This document shows positions 1 through 7,077 of a stretch of DNA of 9,345 nt, piece by piece. Made by a program: the position numbers and the translations under genes. A model generated the notes under the pieces. It saw nothing but the letters and a program-made list of their open reading frames with translations. It was not told the origin of the DNA and searched no databases. The stretch covers positions 1-9,345 of the forward strand of contig CALLQM010000086.1 in NCBI GenBank assembly GCA_938014855.1, read 5' to 3'. Numbering within the stretch: the first letter of the stretch is position 1; the number at the start of each line of letters is the position of its first letter. The stretch is from an uncultured Clostridia bacterium (GTDB lineage: Bacteria; Bacillota; Clostridia; Oscillospirales; Ruminococcaceae).

Positions 1-1711
1 CAATGACAAACGTTGTGCGTCCTTTCATGAGCCGATCCAGCCCACGGTCAATGTGCTGTTCTGTACGAGTGTCGACAGAACTGGTTGCCTCATCCAGAAT
101 TAGGATTGGAGCGTTTGCCGCCGCGGCTCTTGCAATATTGAGTAGCTGGCGCTGACCTTGCGATAGGTTTGCGCCATCGCCTTCAATCACGGTATCATAT
201 CCCTGGGGAAGACGTCGAATGAATGAATGCGCGCTTGCTAGTTTTGCGGCGGCTTCTACTTCTTGATCGGTTGCATTTGGATTTCCATAGCGAATATTTT
301 CGCGAACGGTTCCCGTAAACAAATGTGTATCCTGCAAAACCATAGAAATCGAGTGACGCAAAGCATCTTTTTTAATGCTGCGGATATCGAGGCCGTCAAT
401 CGTGATTTGACCTTGAGATATCTCATAAAAACGAGTCAGCAGGTTGGTAATGGTGGTTTTTCCGGCGCCGGTTGAACCAACAAAGGCTACTTTTTGACCG
501 GGTTTGGCGACAAGTGAGATATGTTTGAGTATGGTTTTATCGTCTGTATACCCAAATGATACATCTTCAAGCCGAACATTTCCGTTTACCGGAATAAGAC
601 CTGCCGGATTGCCGTTCTTTTCATAAGTCTGCCAGTAAAAATCCTGTTTCTTACGTGTAAGATCTGCTGCGTCCAGCGGATCTGCCGGTTCAGCAGGTTC
701 CTGCATGACCTCATAAATACGTTCGGCACCGGCAATTGCGGTGATGATTGCGTTATACTGGCTGGATGCCTGATTGATCGGACGTCCAAACTGCCGTGCG
801 AGTTGTAAAAATACAACAAGTGCACCAACGCTGAAATTGCTAAACACAACCAGTAAACCGCCGATCATTGCAATGAGGGCGTAGTTGATGGTGTTGGTAT
901 TCATCATAATCGGCATCATTAATCCGGAATAGCATTGTGCAGTCGTTGCCGAATCACACAGAGCATCGTTGAGTTCATCAAACGAATCTAAAACATTATT
1001 TTCGCGGCAAAATACTTTTACAACCTTTTGTCCGGAGATGATTTCTTCAACATACCCGTTCACCTTACCTAAATTCTGCTGTTGCGCTACGAAATATTTA
1101 CTGCTTCGCTTCATAATAGTTCCTGCAATCCAAAACATGAGCGGCGTCATAGCAAGAGTCATCAGCGTAAGGATCCAACTCTTGCTGAACATCAGCGTAA
1201 GGATGCCGACCAGCGTGATGACACTGGAAAACAGCGCAGTCAATGAATTTGCAAGCGCATCATTGAGCGTATCGACGTCGTTGGAAAAACGACTCATCAT
1301 TTCGCCGTGTGTATGAGTATCGTAATATCGTACGGAAAGATCCTGCAAATGGCTGAATAGGTCTCGCCGCAGATTACTGATTGAGGTCTGCGTGACGTGA
1401 ATCATAATGCGTGTCTGCACATAGCTTGCAACGACAGCAATCAGATGAATACACAGCAAAACGACGACGCCTCTAGCAAGGCCGGCAAACCGCTCTGCGA
1501 TACTTGGGTTTCCACTGATTGGCTGCAAAAATGTATCAATCAGCGGTTGTAGATATGCTGTTGCTCCAAGAGAAGCGCCGATATTTAGCAGAACCATCAG
1601 CAATGCAGTGATGAGCGCAATTTGTTTTGTTTTTAGAAATTCCCAAATAAATTTCAGGGTTACCCGAACATTTTTTGGCTTTTGGAAAGCACGCTGTCTC
1701 ATGTGCGGCAT
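1..1711 (-). CDS. ABC exporter subunit, catalytic half (BmrD/LmrD-like), C-terminus cut by window edge
   Basis: This is an ATP-driven exporter half: an N-terminal six-helix membrane domain followed by a nucleotide-binding domain. 570 codons are visible. The frame runs off the left edge at ...RTTFVI, just before the expected AHR H-loop, so only the last few dozen residues are missing. Hydrophobic helices begin near residues 31-54 and 80-98. The ATPase motifs are Walker A GSTGAGKTT (412-420), a Q-loop in SMVLQDTHLF, signature LSQGQ (516-520, Gln for the usual second Gly) and Walker B ILILDEA with catalytic Glu541, followed by SSVD. The start is the ATG at 1709-1711. It follows an in-frame stop and has an AAAGGAGG site 10 nt upstream of it; the next Met (codon 4) is too far from that site. 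The gene begins 2 bp after the stop of the upstream subunit, its likely heterodimer partner. The substrate cannot be read from the sequence. Confidence 0.93.
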   Translation of the reverse strand, partial: MPHMRQRAFQKPKNVRVTLKFIWEFLKTKQIALITALLMVLLNIGASLGATAYLQPLIDTFLQPISGNPSIAERFAGLARGVVVLLCIHLIAVVASYVQTRIMIHVTQTSISNLRRDLFSHLQDLSVRYYDTHTHGEMMSRFSNDVDTLNDALANSLTALFSSVITLVGILTLMFSKSWILTLMTLAMTPLMFWIAGTIMKRSSKYFVAQQQNLGKVNGYVEEIISGQKVVKVFCRENNVLDSFDELNDALCDSATTAQCYSGLMMPIMMNTNTINYALIAMIGGLLVVFSNFSVGALVVFLQLARQFGRPINQASSQYNAIITAIAGAERIYEVMQEPAEPADPLDAADLTRKKQDFYWQTYEKNGNPAGLIPVNGNVRLEDVSFGYTDDKTILKHISLVAKPGQKVAFVGSTGAGKTTITNLLTRFYEISQGQITIDGLDIRSIKKDALRHSISMVLQDTHLFTGTVRENIRYGNPNATDQEVEAAAKLASAHSFIRRLPQGYDTVIEGDGANLSQGQRQLLNIARAAAANAPILILDEATSSVDTRTEQHIDRGLDRLMKGRTTFVI

Positions 1712-1713
1712 GA

Positions 1714-3438
1714 TTATTCAGCCTCCTTTCCAAGCTGTGATTCATAGATTTCGCGATATTCTTTGCTTGTAACAAGCAATTGGTCGTGCGTACCTGTGGC
1801 GGCGATTTTGCCATCTATTAAGACAAGAATTTTATCCGCATCCTTGACCGAGCTGATGCGCTGAGCAATCAAAAAGGTTGTGGTATGTTTTAGCGATGTG
1901 TGGAATATTTGACGGATTTTTGCTTCCGTAGCGGTATCAACTGCACTGGTTGAGTCGTCAAGAATAAGAATTGCCGGCTGTTTTAAGATTGCACGTGCAA
2001 TGCATAACCGCTGTTTTTGTCCGCCTGATACGTTGACACCGCCCTGCTCGATCCAAGTTTGATATCCCTTTGGGAAACTCATGATAAATTCATGCGCTTG
2101 GGCGGTTTTTGCAGCTTGGATTATCTCTTCGTCTGTGGCATGTTCATTGCCCCACTTGAGGTTTTCAAGAACGGTTCCCGAAAACAGCGTATTTTTTTGC
2201 AGAACCATGCTGATTTGACTTCTAAGCGATGAGATTGTATAATCCCGAACGTCCATGCCGTCGACTCGTACATGCCCATTTTTTACATCGTAAAGCCGTG
2301 GTATCAGCTGTACAAGAGAGGATTTGCCAGCACCGGTCGGTCCTACAACCGCAATGACTTCGCCGGCGTTGGCGGTGAAACTAATGTCTTTTAACACCGG
2401 TTCGGAATTTGCATGGCCATACTGAAACGACACATTTTCAAATGTAACCGTTCCCTTAATTTTCTGTTCCTTAGCTGATGATGTGTCTTTTAAATCAATT
2501 TCCGCATCCAATACTTCAATAATACGCTTATAGGAGGCGGTTGCACGGGAAAGAAGCACAAACATCATGGAAACCATCATTAAAGACATTAGAATTTGAA
2601 AAATATAATTAATAAAAGCGGTCATTTGTGCAACGTTAAGCTGACCATAGATCACTTTATTACCGCCAAACCAAACCACAGCAACTGAGGAAAGGTTCAT
2701 GGCAAGCATCATCAGCGGCAGGTTCAAAATGACGGTATTCATTGCTTTTAAAGACGCCTGCATCAAATCATGATTGGACGTATGGAACTTTTCTTTTTCA
2801 AAGTCCTGCCGGACAAATGATTTAATGACACGCACATTTCGCAGATTTTCTCGAACACTGCTGTTAAGCGCATCCATCTTTGCCTGCATGACTCCAAAAC
2901 GAGGCATTGCTTTTCGGATGATCAGTGCGAGTATGATTGCGAGAAGGGGAATGACAACAACGAAAATAACAGCTAATTCCGCATTCATGCGAATGGCCAT
3001 GATCAGCGCAAAAATGAACATCATAGGCGCTCGAAGCATCAGGCGCAGACTCATAATTGCGGCATTTTGCATAATTGTAACATCATTGGTCAGTCTTGTT
3101 GAAAGAGAAGCAGTTGAGAAACTATCAATGTTATAAAATGAAAATTCCTGAACCTTTGCAAAGAGTCCCCGGCGCAGTTTTGCCGCAAATCCGACCCCTG
3201 CAATAGCGGAATTGCGCACATTGCCGAAGCCGGCGAAAATAGCCATCAATGCTATAAAGATCATCAGCAGGCCTGTGCCGACAATATATCCGGCGTTTTG
3301 ATCTTCAATGCCTTTGCCCATAATGTTCGACATCAAAGTTGGCTGCATGACTTCACAGACAACGTCCAAAAGCATAAAGAATGTGGCCATGATGATGGAT
3401 TTTTTATAAGGTAAAATATAGCGCGAAAGATGTTTCAA
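1714..3438 (-). CDS. ABC exporter subunit with degenerate ATP site (BmrC/LmrC/TM287-like)
   Basis: A 574-residue membrane-domain plus ATPase-domain half transporter of normal family length. Hydrophobic helices lie near residues 14-36, 53-72, 130-149, 154-174, 240-258 and 275-296. The ATPase motifs are Walker A GPTGAGKSS (366-374, Lys372), Q-loop Gln414 and signature VSGGQ (470-474). Walker B is ILILDDS, with Asp495 where active ABC proteins have Glu, and the H-loop reads TFLIAQR, with Gln526 in place of His. In the known heterodimeric exporters (BmrCD, LmrCD, TM287/288) these two substitutions mark the subunit whose own ATP site hydrolyses poorly. The start codon is TTG (3436-3438). It overlaps the regulator's TGA as TTGA and has GGGAGGAG at a 5-nt spacing. 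The next Met is at residue 17, inside the first helix, so the TTG is preferred. Transport of drugs or other amphipathic compounds is inferred from the family and the MarR neighbour. Confidence 0.95.
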   Translation of the reverse strand: MKHLSRYILPYKKSIIMATFFMLLDVVCEVMQPTLMSNIMGKGIEDQNAGYIVGTGLLMIFIALMAIFAGFGNVRNSAIAGVGFAAKLRRGLFAKVQEFSFYNIDSFSTASLSTRLTNDVTIMQNAAIMSLRLMLRAPMMFIFALIMAIRMNAELAVIFVVVIPLLAIILALIIRKAMPRFGVMQAKMDALNSSVRENLRNVRVIKSFVRQDFEKEKFHTSNHDLMQASLKAMNTVILNLPLMMLAMNLSSVAVVWFGGNKVIYGQLNVAQMTAFINYIFQILMSLMMVSMMFVLLSRATASYKRIIEVLDAEIDLKDTSSAKEQKIKGTVTFENVSFQYGHANSEPVLKDISFTANAGEVIAVVGPTGAGKSSLVQLIPRLYDVKNGHVRVDGMDVRDYTISSLRSQISMVLQKNTLFSGTVLENLKWGNEHATDEEIIQAAKTAQAHEFIMSFPKGYQTWIEQGGVNVSGGQKQRLCIARAILKQPAILILDDSTSAVDTATEAKIRQIFHTSLKHTTTFLIAQRISSVKDADKILVLIDGKIAATGTHDQLLVTSKEYREIYESQLGKEAE

Positions 3439-3896
3439 AGAGACTCCTCCCGTTCGTACAGCTCATTTTTGTAATTGTTTAAATTATCCCTCATTCTTTG
3501 ATAATAAGAAATAAATTGCGAAAACTCTTCTTGTGTGAAGTCGGCAAATAACTGTTCTGTCATTTTAAATAGCATGTTATGTGCCTGTTCAGCGGCCTGC
3601 AATCCCAAATCGGTCAGTTCAATCCGATTGGAACGTAAGTCATCCGGGTCGGGAACACGCCGAACCAAACCGGATTTTTCCATTCGTTTTAATGACACCG
3701 TTATGGCCGCAGGGGTGACATGCAATGCTTTCGCAAGATCTTTTTGATTGCCTGTACCGCCTTGATGTTTGAGCGTAATCAGCAGAGGCGGCTGCCCAAA
3801 GTGGATATCATGATCTGCCAAAAGACGCATCATACATTGCTTATGATAGGAATGAATATCCCAACTTATCTGAATTGCTTTTTTAATATCAATCAT
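3435..3896 (-). CDS. MarR-family transcriptional regulator
   Basis: A 153-residue winged-helix DNA-binding protein, the usual MarR size. The core runs from about residue 33 to 103: a helix-turn-helix in QKDLAKALHVTPAAITVSLK (51-70, recognition helix around 61-70), the RMEKSGLVRR segment, then the wing motif DPDDLRSNRIELT (83-95) typical of MarR proteins. Flanking N- and C-terminal helices would form the dimer interface. The start was set at the ATG 3894-3896 because AGGAG lies 7 nt upstream of it. An upstream in-frame codon at 3977 would add 27 residues, but it lies inside the promoter and has no ribosome site. The gene overlaps the first ABC subunit by 4 bp and leads the operon, so it most likely represses the exporter and itself until a ligand binds. 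Cys21 is the only cysteine; a redox role is possible but unsupported. Confidence 0.93.
   Translation of the reverse strand: MIDIKKAIQISWDIHSYHKQCMMRLLADHDIHFGQPPLLITLKHQGGTGNQKDLAKALHVTPAAITVSLKRMEKSGLVRRVPDPDDLRSNRIELTDLGLQAAEQAHNMLFKMTEQLFADFTQEEFSQFISYYQRMRDNLNNYKNELYEREESL
3444..3451 (-). promoter_or_regulatory. Shine-Dalgarno site that decides the TTG start
   Basis: GGGAGGAG on the minus strand ends 5 nt before the TTG at 3438. It lies inside the last codons of the MarR-type gene, so translation of the transporter is probably coupled to translation of the regulator. Confidence 0.7.
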
Positions 3897-3914
3897 CTGT
3901 TTTCTCCTATAAAA

Positions 3915-3951
3915 AATAGTTAACCGTATAATAATTAATCGCTTAACTATT
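3915..3951 (-). promoter_or_regulatory. Inverted repeat, candidate operator for the MarR-type regulator
   Basis: AATAGTTAACCG (3915-3926) and CGCTTAACTATT (3940-3951) are inverted copies matching at 11 of 12 positions around a 13-bp AT-rich spacer. The right arm covers part of the -10 box and the dyad spans the predicted transcription start, so a bound protein would block RNA polymerase. MarR proteins commonly autoregulate through such dyads. The assignment to this regulator is inferred from position. Confidence 0.6.
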
Positions 3952-3977
3952 CTAATATCTGTATGCTTAAAAGTCAA
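3949..3977 (-). promoter_or_regulatory. Sigma-A type promoter of the marR-ABC operon
   Basis: On the minus strand, TTGACT (3972-3977) is separated by exactly 17 bp from TAGAAT (3949-3954). This predicts a transcript starting near 3942 with a leader of about 45 nt before the regulator's ATG. The -10 box overlaps the outer arm of the inverted repeat at 3915-3951. Confidence 0.7.
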
Positions 3978-4056
3978 CGATATAAGTGATTATTTACAAT
4001 TTATTATTATTTGTTACAGAGGTTATTCCGAAAAGAAGCGGTTAAGATCGATGAAA

Positions 4057-4085
4057 TGCACTAGTAATTCAAAAAAAATTATGAT
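4057..4085 (+). promoter_or_regulatory. Weak candidate promoter of the methionine operon
   Basis: TATGAT (4080-4085) is a fair -10 box about 40 bp before the ATG at 4127, but the best -35 at 17-bp spacing (TGCACT, 4057-4062) matches only 3 of 6 positions. The rest of 3978-4126 is AT-rich and holds no riboswitch or T-box that I recognise. An AGGAGG ribosome site at 4116-4121 serves the next gene. Confidence 0.3.
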
Positions 4086-4126
4086 ACACTAAAGCAATAA
4101 ACTACAATTGGTATGAGGAGGTATTT

Positions 4127-5863
4127 ATGCAGCTGGATTCAGGTAAGCCGCTGTTTTTTGATGGTGCGTTTGGGACTTACTATTTTTCTATGACCGGGAA
4201 TAAGGAACCTTGCGAGTTGGCAAACCTGAAAGATCCGGACACTGTATTAAACATCCATCGGGAATATATTGCAGCTGGTGTTCAGGCAATCAAAACAAAT
4301 ACGTTTGGTGCGAATCCAGCGCTGCTGCCGAAGCCGGAAGAACTGCATCAAGTGTTATCTGCTGGTTGGTCAATTGCGCAAAAAGCGGCAGAAGGAACGG
4401 ATGTGATCGTTTTTGCGAATATTGGAGGAAACGATTCCGAATCTGCCGCCGATCATTACCTTCAGGTTGCGCAGGAGTTTTTATCAATTGGTGCGGATCA
4501 TTTTCTTTTCGAAACACTCTCCGAATTTGTGACGCTCGAGCCTGCATTGCAGATGATCAAATCTCAATCTCCGGATGCATTTATTATCGTATCGTTTGCG
4601 ATATCGCAGGATGGATACAGCAAACGAGGCCTTTTTTATAAAAATCTATTAACATCTGCTACGCAAAATCCGAATGTGGATGCAGTAGGAATTAACTGTG
4701 TTTGTGGTCCAATACACAGCTTAGAATTGGTTCGGGCAGCAGGCCCCATGAAAAAACCGTTTTCCGTAATGCCGAATGCAGGGTATCCATCCATGCTGAA
4801 CGGAAGAATGATTTTTGAAGACAATGCCGACTATTATGCTCAAAAGCTGGCAGATCTTTATAAGCTTGGAGTTGTAATCCTTGGCGGATGCTGCGGCTCT
4901 ACGCCGGAGCATATCCGCCGTGGCATCCAAGCGGTTAAGCAAGCAGAGCAAGTTCCGATTTCTCATCCAATCAAATCGGCGGAACATGAACAACCGGTAC
5001 AGCAAACCGTAAAACAAAGACGGTATTCGCATAAAATAATTGCGGTGGAAGTCGATCCACCGCTGGATGCCGATTGTGCATATGTTCTGTCAGCCGCAGC
5101 CCAGCTAAAAAAAGCGGGAGTGGATTTGCTTACAGTGGCGGATTCTCCGTTATCTCGAACTCGAGCAGACAGCATTATGGTAGCCGCGAAAATCAAACGC
5201 GAGATTGGGATTGATGTGATGCCGCATCTGTGCTGCCGCGACCGAAACCATATTGCGCTAAAAGGGTGCTTGCTAGGTGCATCCTTTGAACAGATTCATC
5301 ATGTTTTAGCCATCACAGGCGATCCCCTCCAAACTCAGAGAAGGCGGGAAGGGGTATTTAATTTTAATTCTTTTGATTTAATTTCATTTATTGATAGTAT
5401 GAATCAAGATATTTTATCAGAAAAACCGTTTTTGATTGCGGGTGCTCTCAATGTCAATGCAGGAAATTTTTCTGTAGAACTGGAACGAGCTAAGAAAAAG
5501 TTGGAGCTTGGAGCAAAACTGCTGTTGACACAGCCGATTTTCAGTAATGAGGCGGCAGAAAATTATCTGCTTGCGAAAAAAACATTAAACTGCACGATAT
5601 TAGCGGGTATTTTACCGGTTGCCGGTTATAAAAATGCGCTGTTTTTGACGAATGAAGTTTCCGGAATTGATATTCCTGCCTCAGTGATTGACAATCTGCG
5701 CGACAAAACACCTGAACAAGCTGCACGTATTTCTGTCGATTTCAGTATGCAGATCATTCAAAAAGTGTATACGCAGGCAGATGGATTTTATATAATGACC
5801 CCGCTGCGCAAGACAAATATCGTAAGCGGGCTGATCGAACAAATTAGGAGGCTGGAATCATGA
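4127..5863 (+). CDS. yitJ: Bifunctional homocysteine S-methyltransferase / 5,10-methylenetetrahydrofolate reductase (YitJ type)
   Basis: A 578-residue cytosolic fusion of two methionine-pathway enzymes. Residues 1-270 are a homocysteine S-methyltransferase barrel: DGAFGT (12-17), TNTFGAN (58-63), FLFET (126-130), GINC with Cys191, PNAGYP (216-221) and GGCCGSTP with Cys255 and Cys256. Those three cysteines are the family's zinc ligands that hold homocysteine. A polar linker (271-302) leads to a flavin-dependent methylenetetrahydrofolate reductase domain (303-578): VEVDPP (Glu308 as the likely catalytic Glu), PHLCCRDRN (366-374), AITGDP (395-400), LTQPIF (467-472) and GILPV. It would reduce methylene-THF to methyl-THF, and the other half would methylate homocysteine. 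The length is close to that of B. subtilis YitJ. One oddity is ANIGG (97-101), where relatives usually have a GP. The start has AGGAGG 5 nt upstream. The 3' end overlaps the next gene by 4 bp (ATGA). Confidence 0.94.
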   Translation: MQLDSGKPLFFDGAFGTYYFSMTGNKEPCELANLKDPDTVLNIHREYIAAGVQAIKTNTFGANPALLPKPEELHQVLSAGWSIAQKAAEGTDVIVFANIGGNDSESAADHYLQVAQEFLSIGADHFLFETLSEFVTLEPALQMIKSQSPDAFIIVSFAISQDGYSKRGLFYKNLLTSATQNPNVDAVGINCVCGPIHSLELVRAAGPMKKPFSVMPNAGYPSMLNGRMIFEDNADYYAQKLADLYKLGVVILGGCCGSTPEHIRRGIQAVKQAEQVPISHPIKSAEHEQPVQQTVKQRRYSHKIIAVEVDPPLDADCAYVLSAAAQLKKAGVDLLTVADSPLSRTRADSIMVAAKIKREIGIDVMPHLCCRDRNHIALKGCLLGASFEQIHHVLAITGDPLQTQRRREGVFNFNSFDLISFIDSMNQDILSEKPFLIAGALNVNAGNFSVELERAKKKLELGAKLLLTQPIFSNEAAENYLLAKKTLNCTILAGILPVAGYKNALFLTNEVSGIDIPASVIDNLRDKTPEQAARISVDFSMQIIQKVYTQADGFYIMTPLRKTNIVSGLIEQIRRLES

Positions 5864-6648
5864 TTCTGATAGGGGAAAAACTGAATAGTTCCATACCGAA
5901 AACATTGGAGGCATTTGAAAAGACCGATGAGGCCGCTGTTGTCAAACTCATTGAAATGCAGGCGCAGGCGGGTGCATCGTATCTTGATATCAATACGGCA
6001 GTCTGCGAAGATGAACTGGACAAGATGTTATGGATAATTCAATTGGTGCAAAAACATTCGGACTGCGGGATTATGATTGATTCCACATCTTCTGACATCA
6101 TAAAGAAAGCGGCTGCCGCCGTTTCCAACCGACCACTGATGATTAATTCCACAACCATTACCGAACGATTTGATACGGTTGTGCCTTTAGCGCTCGAAAA
6201 AGGAGCATCGATTGTTGCTTTGCCGATTGACGATGACGGAATGCCGCAAACGCTTGAGGAAAAGTGTGATAAAATTGATTTGCTGGTGTCCAAACTGCGC
6301 CGAGCAGGTATGGAAGACGAAAAAATCTTTGTGGATGTGTTGATTGAAACACTTGCAACCGATATGGAAAGCGCAAAAACGGCGATTGGCGCCATTGATT
6401 ATATAATCAAAACCTATCCGTCTATCAATACAACGTGCGGTCTTTCAAATATTTCGTTTGGACTTCCAAAGCGTGCTCTGATTAATACAGCGTTTGTATC
6501 TGCGGCAATGGTGGTTGGATTGTCCAGTGCAATTTTGGATCCGTCCAGTCCGTCCATGCGTGCGGCACTGGCGGCGGGACAAGTTGTTGCGGGTCAAGAC
6601 GACTATTGTATGAATTATATTAATTATATTCGCGAAATGGAGGAGTAA
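5860..6648 (+). CDS. Methyltetrahydrofolate-binding corrinoid methyltransferase domain protein (AcsE/MeTr, pterin-binding family)
   Basis: A 262-residue single-domain protein of the pterin-binding TIM-barrel family. It resembles the methyl-THF:corrinoid iron-sulfur protein methyltransferase AcsE and the folate domain of MetH, not biosynthetic dihydropteroate synthase. Motifs in order are IGEKLN (4-9), YLDINTA (41-47), MIDST (72-76), MINST (94-98), the acidic strand FVDVLIE (157-163) and GLSNISFG (194-201). The Asn197 region corresponds to the Asn that AcsE uses near N5 of the folate. Proteins of this type move the methyl group of methyl-THF onto a cobalamin carrier. Its start overlaps the stop of the Hcy-methyltransferase/MTHFR gene (ATGA), with AGGAGG 8 nt upstream, so the two are translationally coupled. 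Automated pipelines often label this family 'dihydropteroate synthase'. No cobalamin-binding motif (DxHxxG) occurs in the protein, so it needs a separate carrier. Confidence 0.87.
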   Translation: MILIGEKLNSSIPKTLEAFEKTDEAAVVKLIEMQAQAGASYLDINTAVCEDELDKMLWIIQLVQKHSDCGIMIDSTSSDIIKKAAAAVSNRPLMINSTTITERFDTVVPLALEKGASIVALPIDDDGMPQTLEEKCDKIDLLVSKLRRAGMEDEKIFVDVLIETLATDMESAKTAIGAIDYIIKTYPSINTTCGLSNISFGLPKRALINTAFVSAAMVVGLSSAILDPSSPSMRAALAAGQVVAGQDDYCMNYINYIREMEE

Positions 6649-6652
6649 AGCA

Positions 6653-7018
6653 ATGCTCAAATTTAACCACTTTAATTTCAATGTGCTGGATCTTGAACGG
6701 AGTCTCAAATTTTATCGGGAAGCACTCGGACTTACTGTTATGCGAGAAAAAAATGCGCAGGACGGCTCCTTTAAACTGGTGTTTTTAGGTGATGGAAGCA
6801 GTGATTTTTCTTTGGAATTAACATGGCTTCGTGATCGAAAAGAACCGTATAATCTAGGCGACTTAGAATATCATCTTGCATTTGTTACGGATGAGTACGA
6901 TGCATTCCATCAAAAGCATAAAGAGATGGGCGTTATCTGTTTTGAAAATGAAGCAATGGGGATTTATTTTATTCATGATCCCGATGGCTATTGGATTGAG
7001 ATTGTTCCTGCAAAATAA
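6653..7018 (+). CDS. VOC-family protein, glyoxalase I-like
   Basis: A 121-residue protein of the vicinal-oxygen-chelate fold, with two paired beta-alpha-beta-beta-beta modules (about 1-60 and 68-121). It has all four metal-ligand positions of glyoxalase I: His6 (FNHFN), Glu55 (SLELTW), His74 (EYHLAF) and Glu116 (YWIEIV). A metal-dependent GloA-like activity, isomerising the hemithioacetal of methylglyoxal and a thiol, is therefore plausible. Related VOC enzymes use other substrates, so the exact reaction is not certain. The ATG is 4 bp after the preceding stop and its AGGAG site (6641-6645) lies inside the end of the preceding gene, so it belongs to the same operon. A hairpin terminator follows directly. 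Why it sits with methionine and folate genes is not evident. Confidence 0.85.
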   Translation: MLKFNHFNFNVLDLERSLKFYREALGLTVMREKNAQDGSFKLVFLGDGSSDFSLELTWLRDRKEPYNLGDLEYHLAFVTDEYDAFHQKHKEMGVICFENEAMGIYFIHDPDGYWIEIVPAK

Positions 7019-7024
7019 AAGAAC

Positions 7025-7061
7025 AAAAGGGTGTTATGCGTTCTTCGCATAACACCCTTTT
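7025..7061. terminator. Bidirectional Rho-independent terminator
   Basis: A perfect 16-bp stem (7025-7040 with 7046-7061) closes a 5-base TTCTT loop. Each outer edge reads AAAA/TTTT, so a U tract follows the GC-rich stem on both strands. It sits between two convergent genes, 7 bp after the VOC stop codon, and should end transcription from both sides. Confidence 0.88.
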
Positions 7062-7077
7062 GATGTTTATAAGTGAT

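Noticed and set aside
263..1316. Plus-strand and alternative-frame open frames within the left ABC gene
   Set aside because: They are antisense shadows: no ribosome sites, no recognisable domains, and the minus-strand ABC frame explains the sequence fully.
3897..3977. 27-residue N-terminal extension of the MarR-type protein
   Set aside because: It would be translated from the promoter and operator region, has no ribosome site, and does not fit the family's normal N-terminus.
3897..4126. S-box (SAM), cobalamin riboswitch or methionine T-box upstream of the methionine genes
   Set aside because: The region before 4127 is short and AT-rich. I see no terminator hairpin, S-box core or B12 box, so control by these elements is not supported.
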